Below, piece after piece: positions 37,805 through 46,209 of a DNA stretch of 51,894 nucleotides. The position numbers were made by a program, and so were the translations under genes. Each line of letters opens with the position of its first letter. Positions within the stretch are counted from its first letter, which is position 1. This stretch comes from an uncultured Planctomycetaceae bacterium (GTDB lineage: Bacteria; Planctomycetota; Planctomycetia; Planctomycetales; Planctomycetaceae). The notes under the pieces were generated by a model. That model saw nothing but the letters and a program-made list of their open reading frames with translations. It made no database searches and had not been told where the DNA came from. The stretch is from contig CAIOTJ010000136.1 in NCBI GenBank assembly GCA_903861195.1, positions 1 through 51,894 of the forward strand, in the 5' to 3' direction.

Positions 37805-38186
37805 CACATCCTGCGAGTCCACCAAGGCTGAACGAGTCACGGCCACGGGGGGAGTCCGAAGAACTCCCGCACCACGGCCGCACCACCCCCAAATCGCCTT
37901 AACTCCCGGCCATTACGGGGGATTCTGCCAAGTCACCTTGGCATTGCTCGTGCTGTTATCTGAATCCCTTGTTTTTGTCAACCCGTTGTCTTGGTTTTTC
38001 GCATTTCACCGGGTCTTGGTCCGCAAATCGCTGTCTTCTGGCCGCTTTGCGGCAGGTGCTTGTCAGTCCGGGGGCGGATCTTCTATTCTCGCCATGGTGG
38101 TGGGCAGGCTCGAAGCGGCGCACATTTGATGAGCAGTGCCGGGGCTCGCCCAGGCGGTCTAGATGCCCCTTGGAAGGACGGTTCCC
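37805..38186. other. Divergent promoter region between ispE and aspS
   Basis: About 380 bp without a convincing gene; a 63-codon frame at 37938-38129 has no ribosome site and no recognisable product. The region is T-rich near 37940-38010 (CTTGTTTTTGTC and GGTTTTTCGC), unlike the coding DNA around it, which suits a promoter zone for both genes. I found no well-spaced box pair. Confidence 0.45.
38172..38177 (+). promoter_or_regulatory. Ribosome-binding site of aspS (sets TTG start)
   Basis: GGAAGG nine bases before the TTG at 38187. The ATG at 38163 lies upstream of this site, so it cannot use it. The TTG start gives the family-typical [11 protein letters not shown] opening. Confidence 0.75.
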
Positions 38187-39956
38187 TTGTTACGAACCCA
38201 TACGTGTGGTGAGTTGCGGAAAGCCCAGGTCGGAGAGACTGTGACGGTGTGCGGCTGGGTCGACAGCCGGCGCGATCATGGTGGGCTGGTGTTTGTCGAC
38301 CTGCGCGACCGGTACGGGAAGGTGCAGGTGGTGTTCGACCCCTCGGAAGGGGCCGACCAGCATTCGGCCGCGGGAGACGTTCGCAACGAGGACGTGCTGC
38401 AAGTGACGGGGCGGGTGGTCGCCCGGTCCGCCAAGGACGTGAATGCCAAGATTCCCACGGGCGAAATCGACGTTCGCTCTCAACGCCTGGTCGTGCTCAA
38501 CAAGAGCCGCACCGTGCCGTTTGAACCCTCCACCAGCAACCCTCCCAATGAAGAATTCCGGCTGAAGTACCGGTTTCTCGATCTACGGCGTCCGCGGCTG
38601 CAGGAATTGGTGATGTTCCGTCACCGGCTGACCAAGCTGATCCGCGATTACTTCGACCGTGACGGTTTCCTCGAGATCGAAACCCCCATGCTGGGGCGCA
38701 GCACGCCCGAAGGAGCCCGCGATTACCTCGTTCCCAGCCGGGTCCACCCGGGGTGTTTCTACGCACTCCCCCAGTCGCCGCAGATCTACAAGCAGATCCT
38801 GATGGTGGCCGGATTCGATCGGTACATGCAAATCGCCCGTTGCTTCCGGGATGAAGATCTCCGGGCCGACCGCCAGCCGGAATTCACCCAGGTCGACATC
38901 GAGATGGCGTTTGTCGAGCGGGAAGACATCCTGCGGACGGTCGATGGCCTCGTTGGGTTCCTGATGCGGGAGGTCCGGGGGGAAGAGTTTCCCCTGCCGC
39001 TCCCCCGGCTCACCTACCGCGAGGCGATGGAGCGGTACGGGTCCGACAAGCCCGACCTGCGGTATGGCATGGAACTGCACGACCTTGGGCCGTTGGTGCG
39101 GAACTGCGGTTTCAGCGTCTTCAAGAACACGCTCGAAGCGGGAGGACGGGTCCGGGGACTGTGCGCCCCCCAGGCGGCCGACAAATACAGCCGGCGGCAG
39201 ATCGACGACCTGACACTCTTCGTGAAGGACTTCAAGGCTCAGGGACTGGCATTCTTCCGTGTCACAGAGACCGGGCTCGATTCGCCCATCGCCAAGTTCT
39301 TCACCCCCGAAGAGCAGGCGGCGCTCAAGGCCGAGTTCCAGGCGAAGACGGGCGACCTCATCTTCTGCGTGGCCGACAAGCCATCGGTCACCTCCGCCGC
39401 CCTCGGTGCGCTGCGCAGCCGGCTGGGGAAAGAGCTGAAGCTGTTCGATCCCAACCAGATGCATTTCGCCTGGATCCTCGACTTCCCGCTCTTCAGCTGG
39501 AACGAGGAAGAAAAGCGGTGGGATGCCGAGCATCACCCGTTCTGCAACCCGGTCCCCGAAGATGTTTCCTTTTTCGAAACCGATCCCGGCCAGATCCGCG
39601 CCACCTCGTATGATCTGGTGATCAACGGCTACGAGGGAGCCAGCGGCAGCGTGCGTATTCATGATCCGGCGGTCCAGCAGAAGGTTTTCGACCTGTTAGG
39701 AATCCCGGCCGAACAGGCCGAAGAGCGATTCTCCTTCCTTCTCGAAGCCCTGCGGTACGGGGCTCCGCCGCACGCCGGCATTGCTCTCGGGCTCGACCGG
39801 TGGGTCATGCTCTTCACAGGCTGCGATAATATTCGTGACGTCATTGCGTTCCCCAAGACGCAGAAGGCCTCCGACCTGCTGAGCGGGGCCCCCTCGACGG
39901 TCGATGCGCGGCAACTGAAGGAACTGAGCATCCGCGTCGAAGAAGCTCCCAAGTAA
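38187..39956 (+). CDS. aspS: Aspartyl-tRNA synthetase
   Basis: This class IIb synthetase is about 589 residues, the usual bacterial length. The TTG start is chosen for its GGAAGG site and the [11 protein letters not shown] opening. Domains: OB-fold anticodon-binding domain (about 1-110, with [21 protein letters not shown]), catalytic motif 1 region, motif 2 [21 protein letters not shown] (about 211-231, split here only by name), a GAD insertion (about 285-410) and motif 3 [12 protein letters not shown] near 530. The GAD domain marks the bacterial type; whether it is discriminating or also charges tRNA-Asn cannot be read by eye. A small secreted-protein gene follows after 60 bp. Confidence 0.96.
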   Translation: MLRTHTCGELRKAQVGETVTVCGWVDSRRDHGGLVFVDLRDRYGKVQVVFDPSEGADQHSAAGDVRNEDVLQVTGRVVARSAKDVNAKIPTGEIDVRSQRLVVLNKSRTVPFEPSTSNPPNEEFRLKYRFLDLRRPRLQELVMFRHRLTKLIRDYFDRDGFLEIETPMLGRSTPEGARDYLVPSRVHPGCFYALPQSPQIYKQILMVAGFDRYMQIARCFRDEDLRADRQPEFTQVDIEMAFVEREDILRTVDGLVGFLMREVRGEEFPLPLPRLTYREAMERYGSDKPDLRYGMELHDLGPLVRNCGFSVFKNTLEAGGRVRGLCAPQAADKYSRRQIDDLTLFVKDFKAQGLAFFRVTETGLDSPIAKFFTPEEQAALKAEFQAKTGDLIFCVADKPSVTSAALGALRSRLGKELKLFDPNQMHFAWILDFPLFSWNEEEKRWDAEHHPFCNPVPEDVSFFETDPGQIRATSYDLVINGYEGASGSVRIHDPAVQQKVFDLLGIPAEQAEERFSFLLEALRYGAPPHAGIALGLDRWVMLFTGCDNIRDVIAFPKTQKASDLLSGAPSTVDARQLKELSIRVEEAPK

Positions 39957-40016
39957 CGCCGAGCCCACGGACCAATCTCATGACTGGTCCCCATCTCACC
40001 CCCAGGAATTACCACC

Positions 40017-40619
40017 ATGCGCCGCAGTCTGCTCCCCGGAGTTCCCCTGCTCGGTCTGCTCTGCACCGCCCTCCTCGCGGCGACGGCAGTCCAGTCCCGC
40101 GCGGATGACAAAGCCCCCGCCACCAAGCCCGCCAAGGCGGGCGACCTCGAAATCGCCGTCCCGGAAGGCTGGAAAAAGAAGCAGCCGAAGTCCCAGATGC
40201 GGCTCGTCGAGTACGAAGTCCCCGCCAAGGAGGGAGACAAATCCACCGGTGAATTTGTCATCTTCCACTTCGGCGGCCAGGGGGGCGGTCTCGAAGAGAA
40301 TATCACCCGCTGGGTCGGCCAGACGGAACCCGAAGGACGCAAGGTCAAGCTGACCACTGGCAAATCGCCCAAGGGTGAGTACACGCTCGTGGATGTCTCG
40401 GGCACCTACAAGAAGTCCATCGGCCCCCCCATCCAGCAGAAGACCCAGCGGATGGAAGGCTGGCGGGTCATCAACGTCTATCTCAACTGCCCGGGGGGCC
40501 CGTATTTCTTCAAGATCGACGGCCCCGCCAAGACGGTCGAGCAAGAACTCGCCGGCTTGCGGGCCACCTTTGGTGGTGACCCCAAGACCGAGAAGGAACG
40601 CCCCTACGACGGCAAGTAG
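40017..40619 (+). CDS. Secreted protein of unknown function
   Basis: This 200-residue protein has a clear signal peptide (residues 1-29, SRA-DD), a Lys/Ala/Pro-rich spacer, and a compact beta-rich domain with IAVPEGWKKK, FVIFHFGGQGGG, and a C-terminal GGPYFFKIDGPAKTVEQE. The pattern of a predicted periplasmic single domain with a terminal helix resembles PsbP-like or carboxypeptidase-associated domains only vaguely. It lies 60 bp after aspS and has a terminator 60 bp later, so it may be read with aspS. No function is known. Confidence 0.8.
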   Translation: MRRSLLPGVPLLGLLCTALLAATAVQSRADDKAPATKPAKAGDLEIAVPEGWKKKQPKSQMRLVEYEVPAKEGDKSTGEFVIFHFGGQGGGLEENITRWVGQTEPEGRKVKLTTGKSPKGEYTLVDVSGTYKKSIGPPIQQKTQRMEGWRVINVYLNCPGGPYFFKIDGPAKTVEQELAGLRATFGGDPKTEKERPYDGK

Positions 40620-40678
40620 GCGAAACGAAGTCGGCCAGCCGCCACCCCCGGAAACAGTCCTCCGGCGAGAGAACTGCC

Positions 40679-40714
40679 GCTCTTCGCGATTCGTGTCGCG
40701 AAGAGCGTTTTTTT
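40679..40714 (+). terminator. Intrinsic terminator after aspS and the secreted protein gene
   Basis: An 11-bp perfect stem (GCTCTTCGCGA at 40679-40689 and its complement at 40696-40706) with a six-base loop is followed by G and seven T. It stands 60 bp after the secreted-protein stop and before the converging mrdA gene. Confidence 0.95.
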
Positions 40715-40764
40715 ATCCTGGCCGCGGCCAAATCCCGGGCCGCCCACTCCCCAAACCAATCCCA

Positions 40765-43014
40765 TCAATTCGCACTGGGCCCGGCGCGATCGGTCGCCGC
40801 CGACGACTGACCCAGCAGATCGAGCCGTTCGAGAGCCTGCACCAGCTTGCGGGCGACGGGACCGGCGGCGTGCCCCCCCGGGCCGGCGTGTTCCAGCACC
40901 ACCACGAACGCCACCCTCGGACGGTTGGCCGGAGCATAGCCAGCGAACCAGGCGTGGTCGGGCCGACCTCCCCCCGGCTCGGCCGTTCCCGTCTTCCCGG
41001 CAATCCGTGCTTCGCGGCACCGGACAGTCTTGAATCCGGTCCCCTGCGGATTCTCGACCACCTGCTCCAGACCCCGGCGGACGAAGGCCAGCGTACGAAT
41101 CGACAATCCGGAAATCCGCTCGACCGTCTCAGAGGGAGAGGTCTCCGACTCAGCTTTCCCCAGGTGCGGGGCCTCGAAGTCGCGCTGCTCACGGGCGAAC
41201 CGTGGGGTCACCAGCCGCCCCCCATTCGACACCGCCGCCAACAGCCGCGCCACCTGCAGGGGAGTCGCCGTCACCCGCCCCTGCCCAATCGCCAATTGCA
41301 GCGTCTCTCCCGAACTGCGAGACCGGCCCCGTCCCCCGGCACGACGCTCTTCCCGGGGAAGTGAACCGGTCTGCTCAACCGGCAGGTCGACGCCTGTCGC
41401 ACGACCCAGCCCCAGGCGGTCGGCCCAGTCCAGAATCGGCTCGGCCCCAATCCGCCGGGCCGCCGAGAAAAAGTACACATTGCACGACCGGGCCAACGCC
41501 GAGACCAGGTCGACGTCGCCATGTCCCACGCCGTGGTGCTTGAACGTGTAGCAGCGGTACCGCTCGGGACTGTCGAGATAACCGAGGCAGGTCAACGACT
41601 CCTCGGGATCGAGCTCGCCACTCTCGAGAAACCCAATCGAGCTGACAATCTTGAAGACCGACCCGGGGGGAAGCGTCATTTCAACCGCGCGGTGAAACAG
41701 AGGTCGGCGGGGATCGTCAAGAATGGCCCGCCACCCCGCCGGATCATGGTTCACCAGCACCTCCGGATCAAAGCGGGGACCCGAGGCGGCCGCCAGCACC
41801 GCACCGGTCCGCACATCGAGGGCCACAATCGAACCTCCTGTCGGGGTCGGCAGGGGCTTGCGATTGGTCTCGTCGACCTGCGGTCCGGACAGGGCGGCGT
41901 CGAGCAACTCCTCGGCCGCACGCTGCAGTTCCACCGAGAGCCCCAACTGCACATCCTGCCCCAGCCGCGGTTCGCGCACCACCTGCGAGTCGAGCAGTTC
42001 CCCGCGGCGGTTGAACACCAGCCGCCGCGCACCGCGCAGACCGCGCAGCCGATGTTCGTATTGCCGTTCGAGCCCGTTGAGTCCCGCCCGATCTCCCGGC
42101 TGATAGTCGAGCGGATCGCCCTGGGGAAAGCGGGCCCGCCTCTCGGCCAGGAATTCGTCAGACACTGGCTGACGAACTCCCAGCAGATGCGGTGCGAGGT
42201 CTCCCTGGGGATAGACCCGCTGGGGAATCGCCTCAAGCCGGACCCCGGGGAAGAGTTCCGGATGCCCCTCAATCTCGACCGCCAATTCCGGAGTAAGCTG
42301 CTCAACCACCACGTGGTAGTCGAGCTGTTCCTGGATCACCACCGGTTCCCGGGCCTCGCGTCGCGGCGGGGTGGTCAGCGTGGTTACCACCAGGCGATGG
42401 CACCTAGCCCACCACGATTCGTCCGGGTCCGGCGGGGCTTCCAGAGCCAGGCGTTCCGCCCTCTCGTTCTGCTCCCGCTGCGCGGCAACCCGCGCCTGCA
42501 GCCGTTCGACCCGACGCTGAATCCGCTGCCGGCGTTGCGCCAGCCCCTGGTCCTCCAAACCGGAACGCCCCGCCAGCCGCCGCCAGAGCGCTTCGCGCTC
42601 GTGGACCACCTCGGCCTCGGCCGCGGCAATCAGGTCGGCGTTCCGCCGGGCGCGACGGTCCAGACGCCGCAGCGCCAGCGAGCGCAGCCAACCCGGGTCG
42701 GCAGGCTCCTCCAGCCACCGGTAATGCACCTTCAGCCGGAAGAGATCCACATCTTCGGCCAGTACAGTTCCCTCGGCCGCCAGCAGCCGTCCATCCCGGC
42801 TGGGAATGGGCTCCCAGCGTTCGAAGGTCTGTTCAAACTCGCCGCGGTACTCATCGCCCAGCGTCAATTGCACCTGGGCGAAGCGCAGGCCAATCGCCAC
42901 CAGCGGGAACACCATCGCCAGCGCCAGCCCCAGCAGACGCAGCCCCGGCCGCTCGGACGAGCGTTCGTCTCGCTCCCCCAACCAACCGACCACATCGCGC
43001 ACTCGGGAATCCAT
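40765..43014 (-). CDS. mrdA: Penicillin-binding protein 2 (peptidoglycan transpeptidase)
   Basis: The ATG at 43014 gives 749 residues; the open frame upstream overlaps mreD. An N-terminal membrane anchor (about 26-45) leads into the pedestal domain, which carries a long charged insertion (about residues 105-200) rich in Arg, Glu and Ala that looks like a coiled coil. The transpeptidase domain has Ser452-V-F-Lys455, Ser510-Cys-Asn512 and Lys674-Thr-Gly, all three penicillin-binding motifs. It should cross-link peptidoglycan during elongation. The mreD gene ends 22 bp upstream. The insertion and length exceed typical PBP2 (about 630 residues). Confidence 0.93.
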   Translation of the reverse strand: MDSRVRDVVGWLGERDERSSERPGLRLLGLALAMVFPLVAIGLRFAQVQLTLGDEYRGEFEQTFERWEPIPSRDGRLLAAEGTVLAEDVDLFRLKVHYRWLEEPADPGWLRSLALRRLDRRARRNADLIAAAEAEVVHEREALWRRLAGRSGLEDQGLAQRRQRIQRRVERLQARVAAQREQNERAERLALEAPPDPDESWWARCHRLVVTTLTTPPRREAREPVVIQEQLDYHVVVEQLTPELAVEIEGHPELFPGVRLEAIPQRVYPQGDLAPHLLGVRQPVSDEFLAERRARFPQGDPLDYQPGDRAGLNGLERQYEHRLRGLRGARRLVFNRRGELLDSQVVREPRLGQDVQLGLSVELQRAAEELLDAALSGPQVDETNRKPLPTPTGGSIVALDVRTGAVLAAASGPRFDPEVLVNHDPAGWRAILDDPRRPLFHRAVEMTLPPGSVFKIVSSIGFLESGELDPEESLTCLGYLDSPERYRCYTFKHHGVGHGDVDLVSALARSCNVYFFSAARRIGAEPILDWADRLGLGRATGVDLPVEQTGSLPREERRAGGRGRSRSSGETLQLAIGQGRVTATPLQVARLLAAVSNGGRLVTPRFAREQRDFEAPHLGKAESETSPSETVERISGLSIRTLAFVRRGLEQVVENPQGTGFKTVRCREARIAGKTGTAEPGGGRPDHAWFAGYAPANRPRVAFVVVLEHAGPGGHAAGPVARKLVQALERLDLLGQSSAATDRAGPSAN

Positions 43015-43036
43015 GCGGGCGCACCCGTCGAGACCG

Positions 43037-43531
43037 TTAACCAGAAGAATTCTCCGCCGACCGACGCGGCAGCAAACCCGCCAGCAGCGCCAGAAACCCA
43101 CCCCCCCACAGCGTCGACGAGAGCGTCGCGTGGGTGACCACCTCGCGCCACGCCGGCCACTGTAGCCCCGCATCGGTCGCCATCAGCGACCCCGCCGCCG
43201 CTCCACTCTCAATCGCAATCCCCAGCCCCAGCGGGAACAGCATCTGCGGCATCATCCAGATCCCCCGACGGCGCCACCAGCCGAACGTCGCCGCAAGGGC
43301 CAGCGACACCCCCGTCTCGACCCCGGGTGGCCCCGCTCCCAACAGGTCGAACCCCATCCCGGCGATCATCCCCCAGACCACCGCTCCCCGGGGAGTCTGT
43401 GTCCAGACCAGCAGGGCCAGCGTCATCGGCAGACAGCGCGGGGTCACCCCCGCCAGCGCCAGGTGCGGTGCGACCGTCGTCTGCACCACCCACGCCGTGT
43501 AACAGATGAATGCCGCCAGCAACCACCGCAT
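43037..43531 (-). CDS. mreD: MreD-like rod-shape determining membrane protein
   Basis: The 164-residue version starts at ATG 43531 (MRWLLAAFICYTAW); a longer frame from GTG 43675 would add a Gly-rich, pilus-unlike segment and is less likely. Four to five hydrophobic spans are present: about residues 3-22, 28-50, 56-75, 88-110 and 138-158. The segment GVTPRCLPMTLALLVWTQTPRGAVVWGMIAGMGFDLLG matches the MreD pattern of a Pro-Asp-like break and an FD(L/A) motif. Its position directly upstream of mrdA supports the call. No mreC or mreB is adjacent. Confidence 0.75.
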   Translation of the reverse strand: MRWLLAAFICYTAWVVQTTVAPHLALAGVTPRCLPMTLALLVWTQTPRGAVVWGMIAGMGFDLLGAGPPGVETGVSLALAATFGWWRRRGIWMMPQMLFPLGLGIAIESGAAAGSLMATDAGLQWPAWREVVTHATLSSTLWGGGFLALLAGLLPRRSAENSSG

Positions 43532-43878
43532 TGGCTTGAGCCCCCGGAACCACCCCAACCTGAAAGGGGGCGGGTTGTAGAGCAAGGCATTTTCGCAGAT
43601 CAAGCCGAAGTTCGAGCCCAACTCCCCCAATCCCCCACAGCGTTCCCCCAACCCCCCGGAAGCACCCCGCCCCACGTTCCGGTTGAGGCTGCCGTTCCCC
43701 GCTCCCGACTGTTTTCAGAAAACGCCGGTTTTTTTGTACGGCTGCGGGCGTCACCCGCCACCAATAGCAGGAGAGAGTCCAGCCACTCCTCCCCTCTTGG
43801 TCGTCGCTGGACCGACCTGGCATGACCGACTGCCGTGGCCACTGACCAGAACTGCCCCTCGCTGTTGGGAACCCAACC
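43532..43878. other. Divergent region with G-quadruplex motif and palindrome
   Basis: No gene is seen. The minus strand has four G runs of five or more (43657-43624) upstream of mreD. A GTTTTC-A-GAAAAC palindrome lies near 43710-43722, followed by a run of seven T. The latter may be a promoter or operator element for either flank. Confidence 0.5.
43624..43657 (-). promoter_or_regulatory. Predicted G-quadruplex upstream of mreD-mrdA
   Basis: Runs of 6, 5, 5 and 5 G on the minus strand with loops of 2, 8 and 3 bases fit the intramolecular G-quadruplex rule. The site is about 93-126 bp before the mreD ATG, so it would lie in the 5' leader if transcription starts upstream of it, or in the promoter. 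A regulatory effect is inferred only. Confidence 0.5.
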
Positions 43879-46134
43879 ATGCGTTTGACCCTGCGAACCC
43901 TGCTGGCCTATATCGACGAGGTACTTCCTCCGGCTCAGGCCGAGGAGATAGGCCGGAAACTGCAGGAGAGCCCTGTTGGGACCAGCCTCGTGCAGCGGAT
44001 CCAGGACGTGCTGCGTCAGAAGCGGCTGTCGAGCCCCACCCTGTCGGGATCGGGAATGGGAATCGACCCCAATGCGGTGGCCGAATATCTCGACAATACG
44101 CTGGCCCCCGATGGCATCGCGGCGGTCGAGCGGATCTGTCTCGAATCGGACCTGCACCTCGCCGAAGTGGCGGGCTGCCATCAGATCCTGTCGCTGGCCG
44201 TGGCCGAACCAGCCGAGCTGCCCCCCAGGATTCGCGAGCGAATGATCGCCCTCGGCCCCAACACTCCGCGGCTGCAGGTCCCCCAGACGGAAGCCGGGAC
44301 CGGGCTGACCAGTCCCGCGGCGATGACGGGGGCTCTCTCGTCGGCCGGTCTGTCGGCCGTCCTGGCCCAGGCTCCCAGCCTCGGCACCGCCGACCGTTCG
44401 CCTCCCGTCCCCCTTCCTGATGCGTCCCGGGCGGCAGCTCTCACCCCCGCCCCCCCCCGTTCGTTTGAAGAGGGATTGCCCGAATATCTGCGTTCCGGCG
44501 AGAAGTCCCGCTGGTGGCCCTACGCCCTCGCCGCCGTAGTGTTGGCGGGCTGGGGCATCCTTACCTTCCAGTCCTCCCCCTTTGGACAGCGGAGCACTCA
44601 GGCGACCGCTCCCGGGGTGGCCTCCCCCGAAGTCGCCGCGGAGGGACCGAATGCCGACGGCGTTCTCTCCACCGACGCCCCCGTGGACCTGGCGGGAACA
44701 GCCCCCCCAGAAGCGACCGACATGGAAGAGACACCTGTCGCCCACCGGCCGGCGTCGACCGCTGGCCGGAGCACTCCCCCCACCGACACCAACCTGCCCC
44801 CCGATGTCGAGAACGATCCCGATGTCGAAGCTCCTCCCTACCGCAAGCAAAACGGGCGGGGCACCGACGCCCCGGAGGGCACCAAAACGGCACCCCGGGG
44901 CCAACCCCGGCCCGACGCAAGTCCGGCCAACTTCAGTGCGGCCAGGTATATCTCGACCGATGGGGTGGCCATCGCCTACATGGAAGACGCAGAGTCATGG
45001 CGGGTACAGCCGAGTGGGTCGGCGATCCCCGTAGGACGCGAGTTCGCCTCACCCCACCCGTTCGAAGCCAATCTCGAACTCCCCGGCTGGCAACTCACGC
45101 TCCAACCGGGCGGCCGGCTGGCGCTGACACCCCCCGCCCAAGGGAACCTCCCGGCGATCGAGTTGCGCCACGGTCGGCTGGTCGTGCAGCCCGGGTCCAG
45201 CGGCCGTAGCGAGCCCACCACCCTCGAACTGCACCTGGCGCAATCGCGGTGGCTGATCAGCCTCTCGGGGGATGCCGTGCTGGGCCTCGAAACCACCCCG
45301 CCGGTCGCCACCCGGTTTGAACAGCGGGCGGGGGTCGATCCGGGACGGGGCGGGCTGCACCTCGCCCGGGGCCGGGCCGACCTGGTCCGGTTGGGGGACG
45401 AAGAATTCGCAATCGAACTGCGGGGTCCCGCGTCGCTGGCCATTCCCCTCGAACGTCCGGCCGAGTCCACGCCCCGGCCGCAGGTCGCCACCACCTGGCA
45501 ACACCCCGACTGGCTCAGTCCCGCCAAACCCACAGGGGGCAGCCGGAACCCCGTCGCCCTGTTCACCCGCAGTTTCTCCCCCGACGATGCGGTTGAAATG
45601 ACGCTCCCCCCGCTCGCCAACGATGCCAACCCGCGGCTGGCCGAATTCGCCACCCAGTGCCTGGCGCTCATTGGCAACGTGCCCGAGCTGGTGAAGGTCC
45701 TCAAGTCCAACCGGCATGAAGAGGCCCGCCGCACCGCCATTCTGGGACTGCGCACCTGGCTGGTCTCCGACGCCGGCGATCCCGCACTGCTCCAGGAAGA
45801 GCTGCGAGAGCGGTACACCGCCCGCGAAGCCGAGTTGGTCTACAAGCTGCTCTGGGGCTACTCCCCGGCTGACGCCCGCAGCAAGACCACCTCGAAATTC
45901 CTCGTGGAGTTGCTCTCCGATCCCGAAGTCTCGCTCCGCTCGCTGGCGATTCATCATCTGAAGGGACTGACGGGTCAGGATTTCAACTTCCAACCCAACG
46001 CAACAGAACTGCAACGTCAATCGTCAGTCCGCCTCTGGCGCAACCTGCTGCGCACGCACGGCGAGACACTGCTCAAGCCTGATCCCAACGCTCCCGCCGA
46101 CGAACCCGAGGGAGAAGCGGCCGACGGGCTCTGA
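43879..46134 (+). CDS. Membrane protein with anti-sigma-like head and FecR-like region
   Basis: This 751-residue protein begins MRLTLRTLLAYIDEVLPP and contains a second related helix pair AEYLDNTLAPDGIAAVERICLES (about 67-90), recalling the zinc-less anti-sigma heads of planctomycete regulators. A Pro/Ala-rich linker, one membrane span (about 213-230) and a disordered region (about 235-365) follow. Residues about 370-555 are beta-rich with repeated GRLAL and HGRLVVQPG phrases like FecR or FlhB-type domains, and about 575-725 are helical with HEAT-like character. No sigma factor gene is adjacent. The function is unknown; a signal-transducing regulator is inferred. Confidence 0.7.
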   Translation: MRLTLRTLLAYIDEVLPPAQAEEIGRKLQESPVGTSLVQRIQDVLRQKRLSSPTLSGSGMGIDPNAVAEYLDNTLAPDGIAAVERICLESDLHLAEVAGCHQILSLAVAEPAELPPRIRERMIALGPNTPRLQVPQTEAGTGLTSPAAMTGALSSAGLSAVLAQAPSLGTADRSPPVPLPDASRAAALTPAPPRSFEEGLPEYLRSGEKSRWWPYALAAVVLAGWGILTFQSSPFGQRSTQATAPGVASPEVAAEGPNADGVLSTDAPVDLAGTAPPEATDMEETPVAHRPASTAGRSTPPTDTNLPPDVENDPDVEAPPYRKQNGRGTDAPEGTKTAPRGQPRPDASPANFSAARYISTDGVAIAYMEDAESWRVQPSGSAIPVGREFASPHPFEANLELPGWQLTLQPGGRLALTPPAQGNLPAIELRHGRLVVQPGSSGRSEPTTLELHLAQSRWLISLSGDAVLGLETTPPVATRFEQRAGVDPGRGGLHLARGRADLVRLGDEEFAIELRGPASLAIPLERPAESTPRPQVATTWQHPDWLSPAKPTGGSRNPVALFTRSFSPDDAVEMTLPPLANDANPRLAEFATQCLALIGNVPELVKVLKSNRHEEARRTAILGLRTWLVSDAGDPALLQEELRERYTAREAELVYKLLWGYSPADARSKTTSKFLVELLSDPEVSLRSLAIHHLKGLTGQDFNFQPNATELQRQSSVRLWRNLLRTHGETLLKPDPNAPADEPEGEAADGL

Positions 46135-46209
46135 CAATCCCCCGGACACCACCGGGCCGGACGCGGCCGCCGCCCCCTGCATCCTCCCGCCCCCCCGGCT
46201 GCGACCCGT

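Noticed and set aside
37938-38129. 63-codon frame upstream of aspS
   Set aside because: There is no ribosome site and no similarity to any protein I know; it lies in a probable promoter region.
41521-43137. 538-codon open frame on the plus strand
   Set aside because: It is the antisense shadow of mrdA, whose three catalytic motifs are intact.
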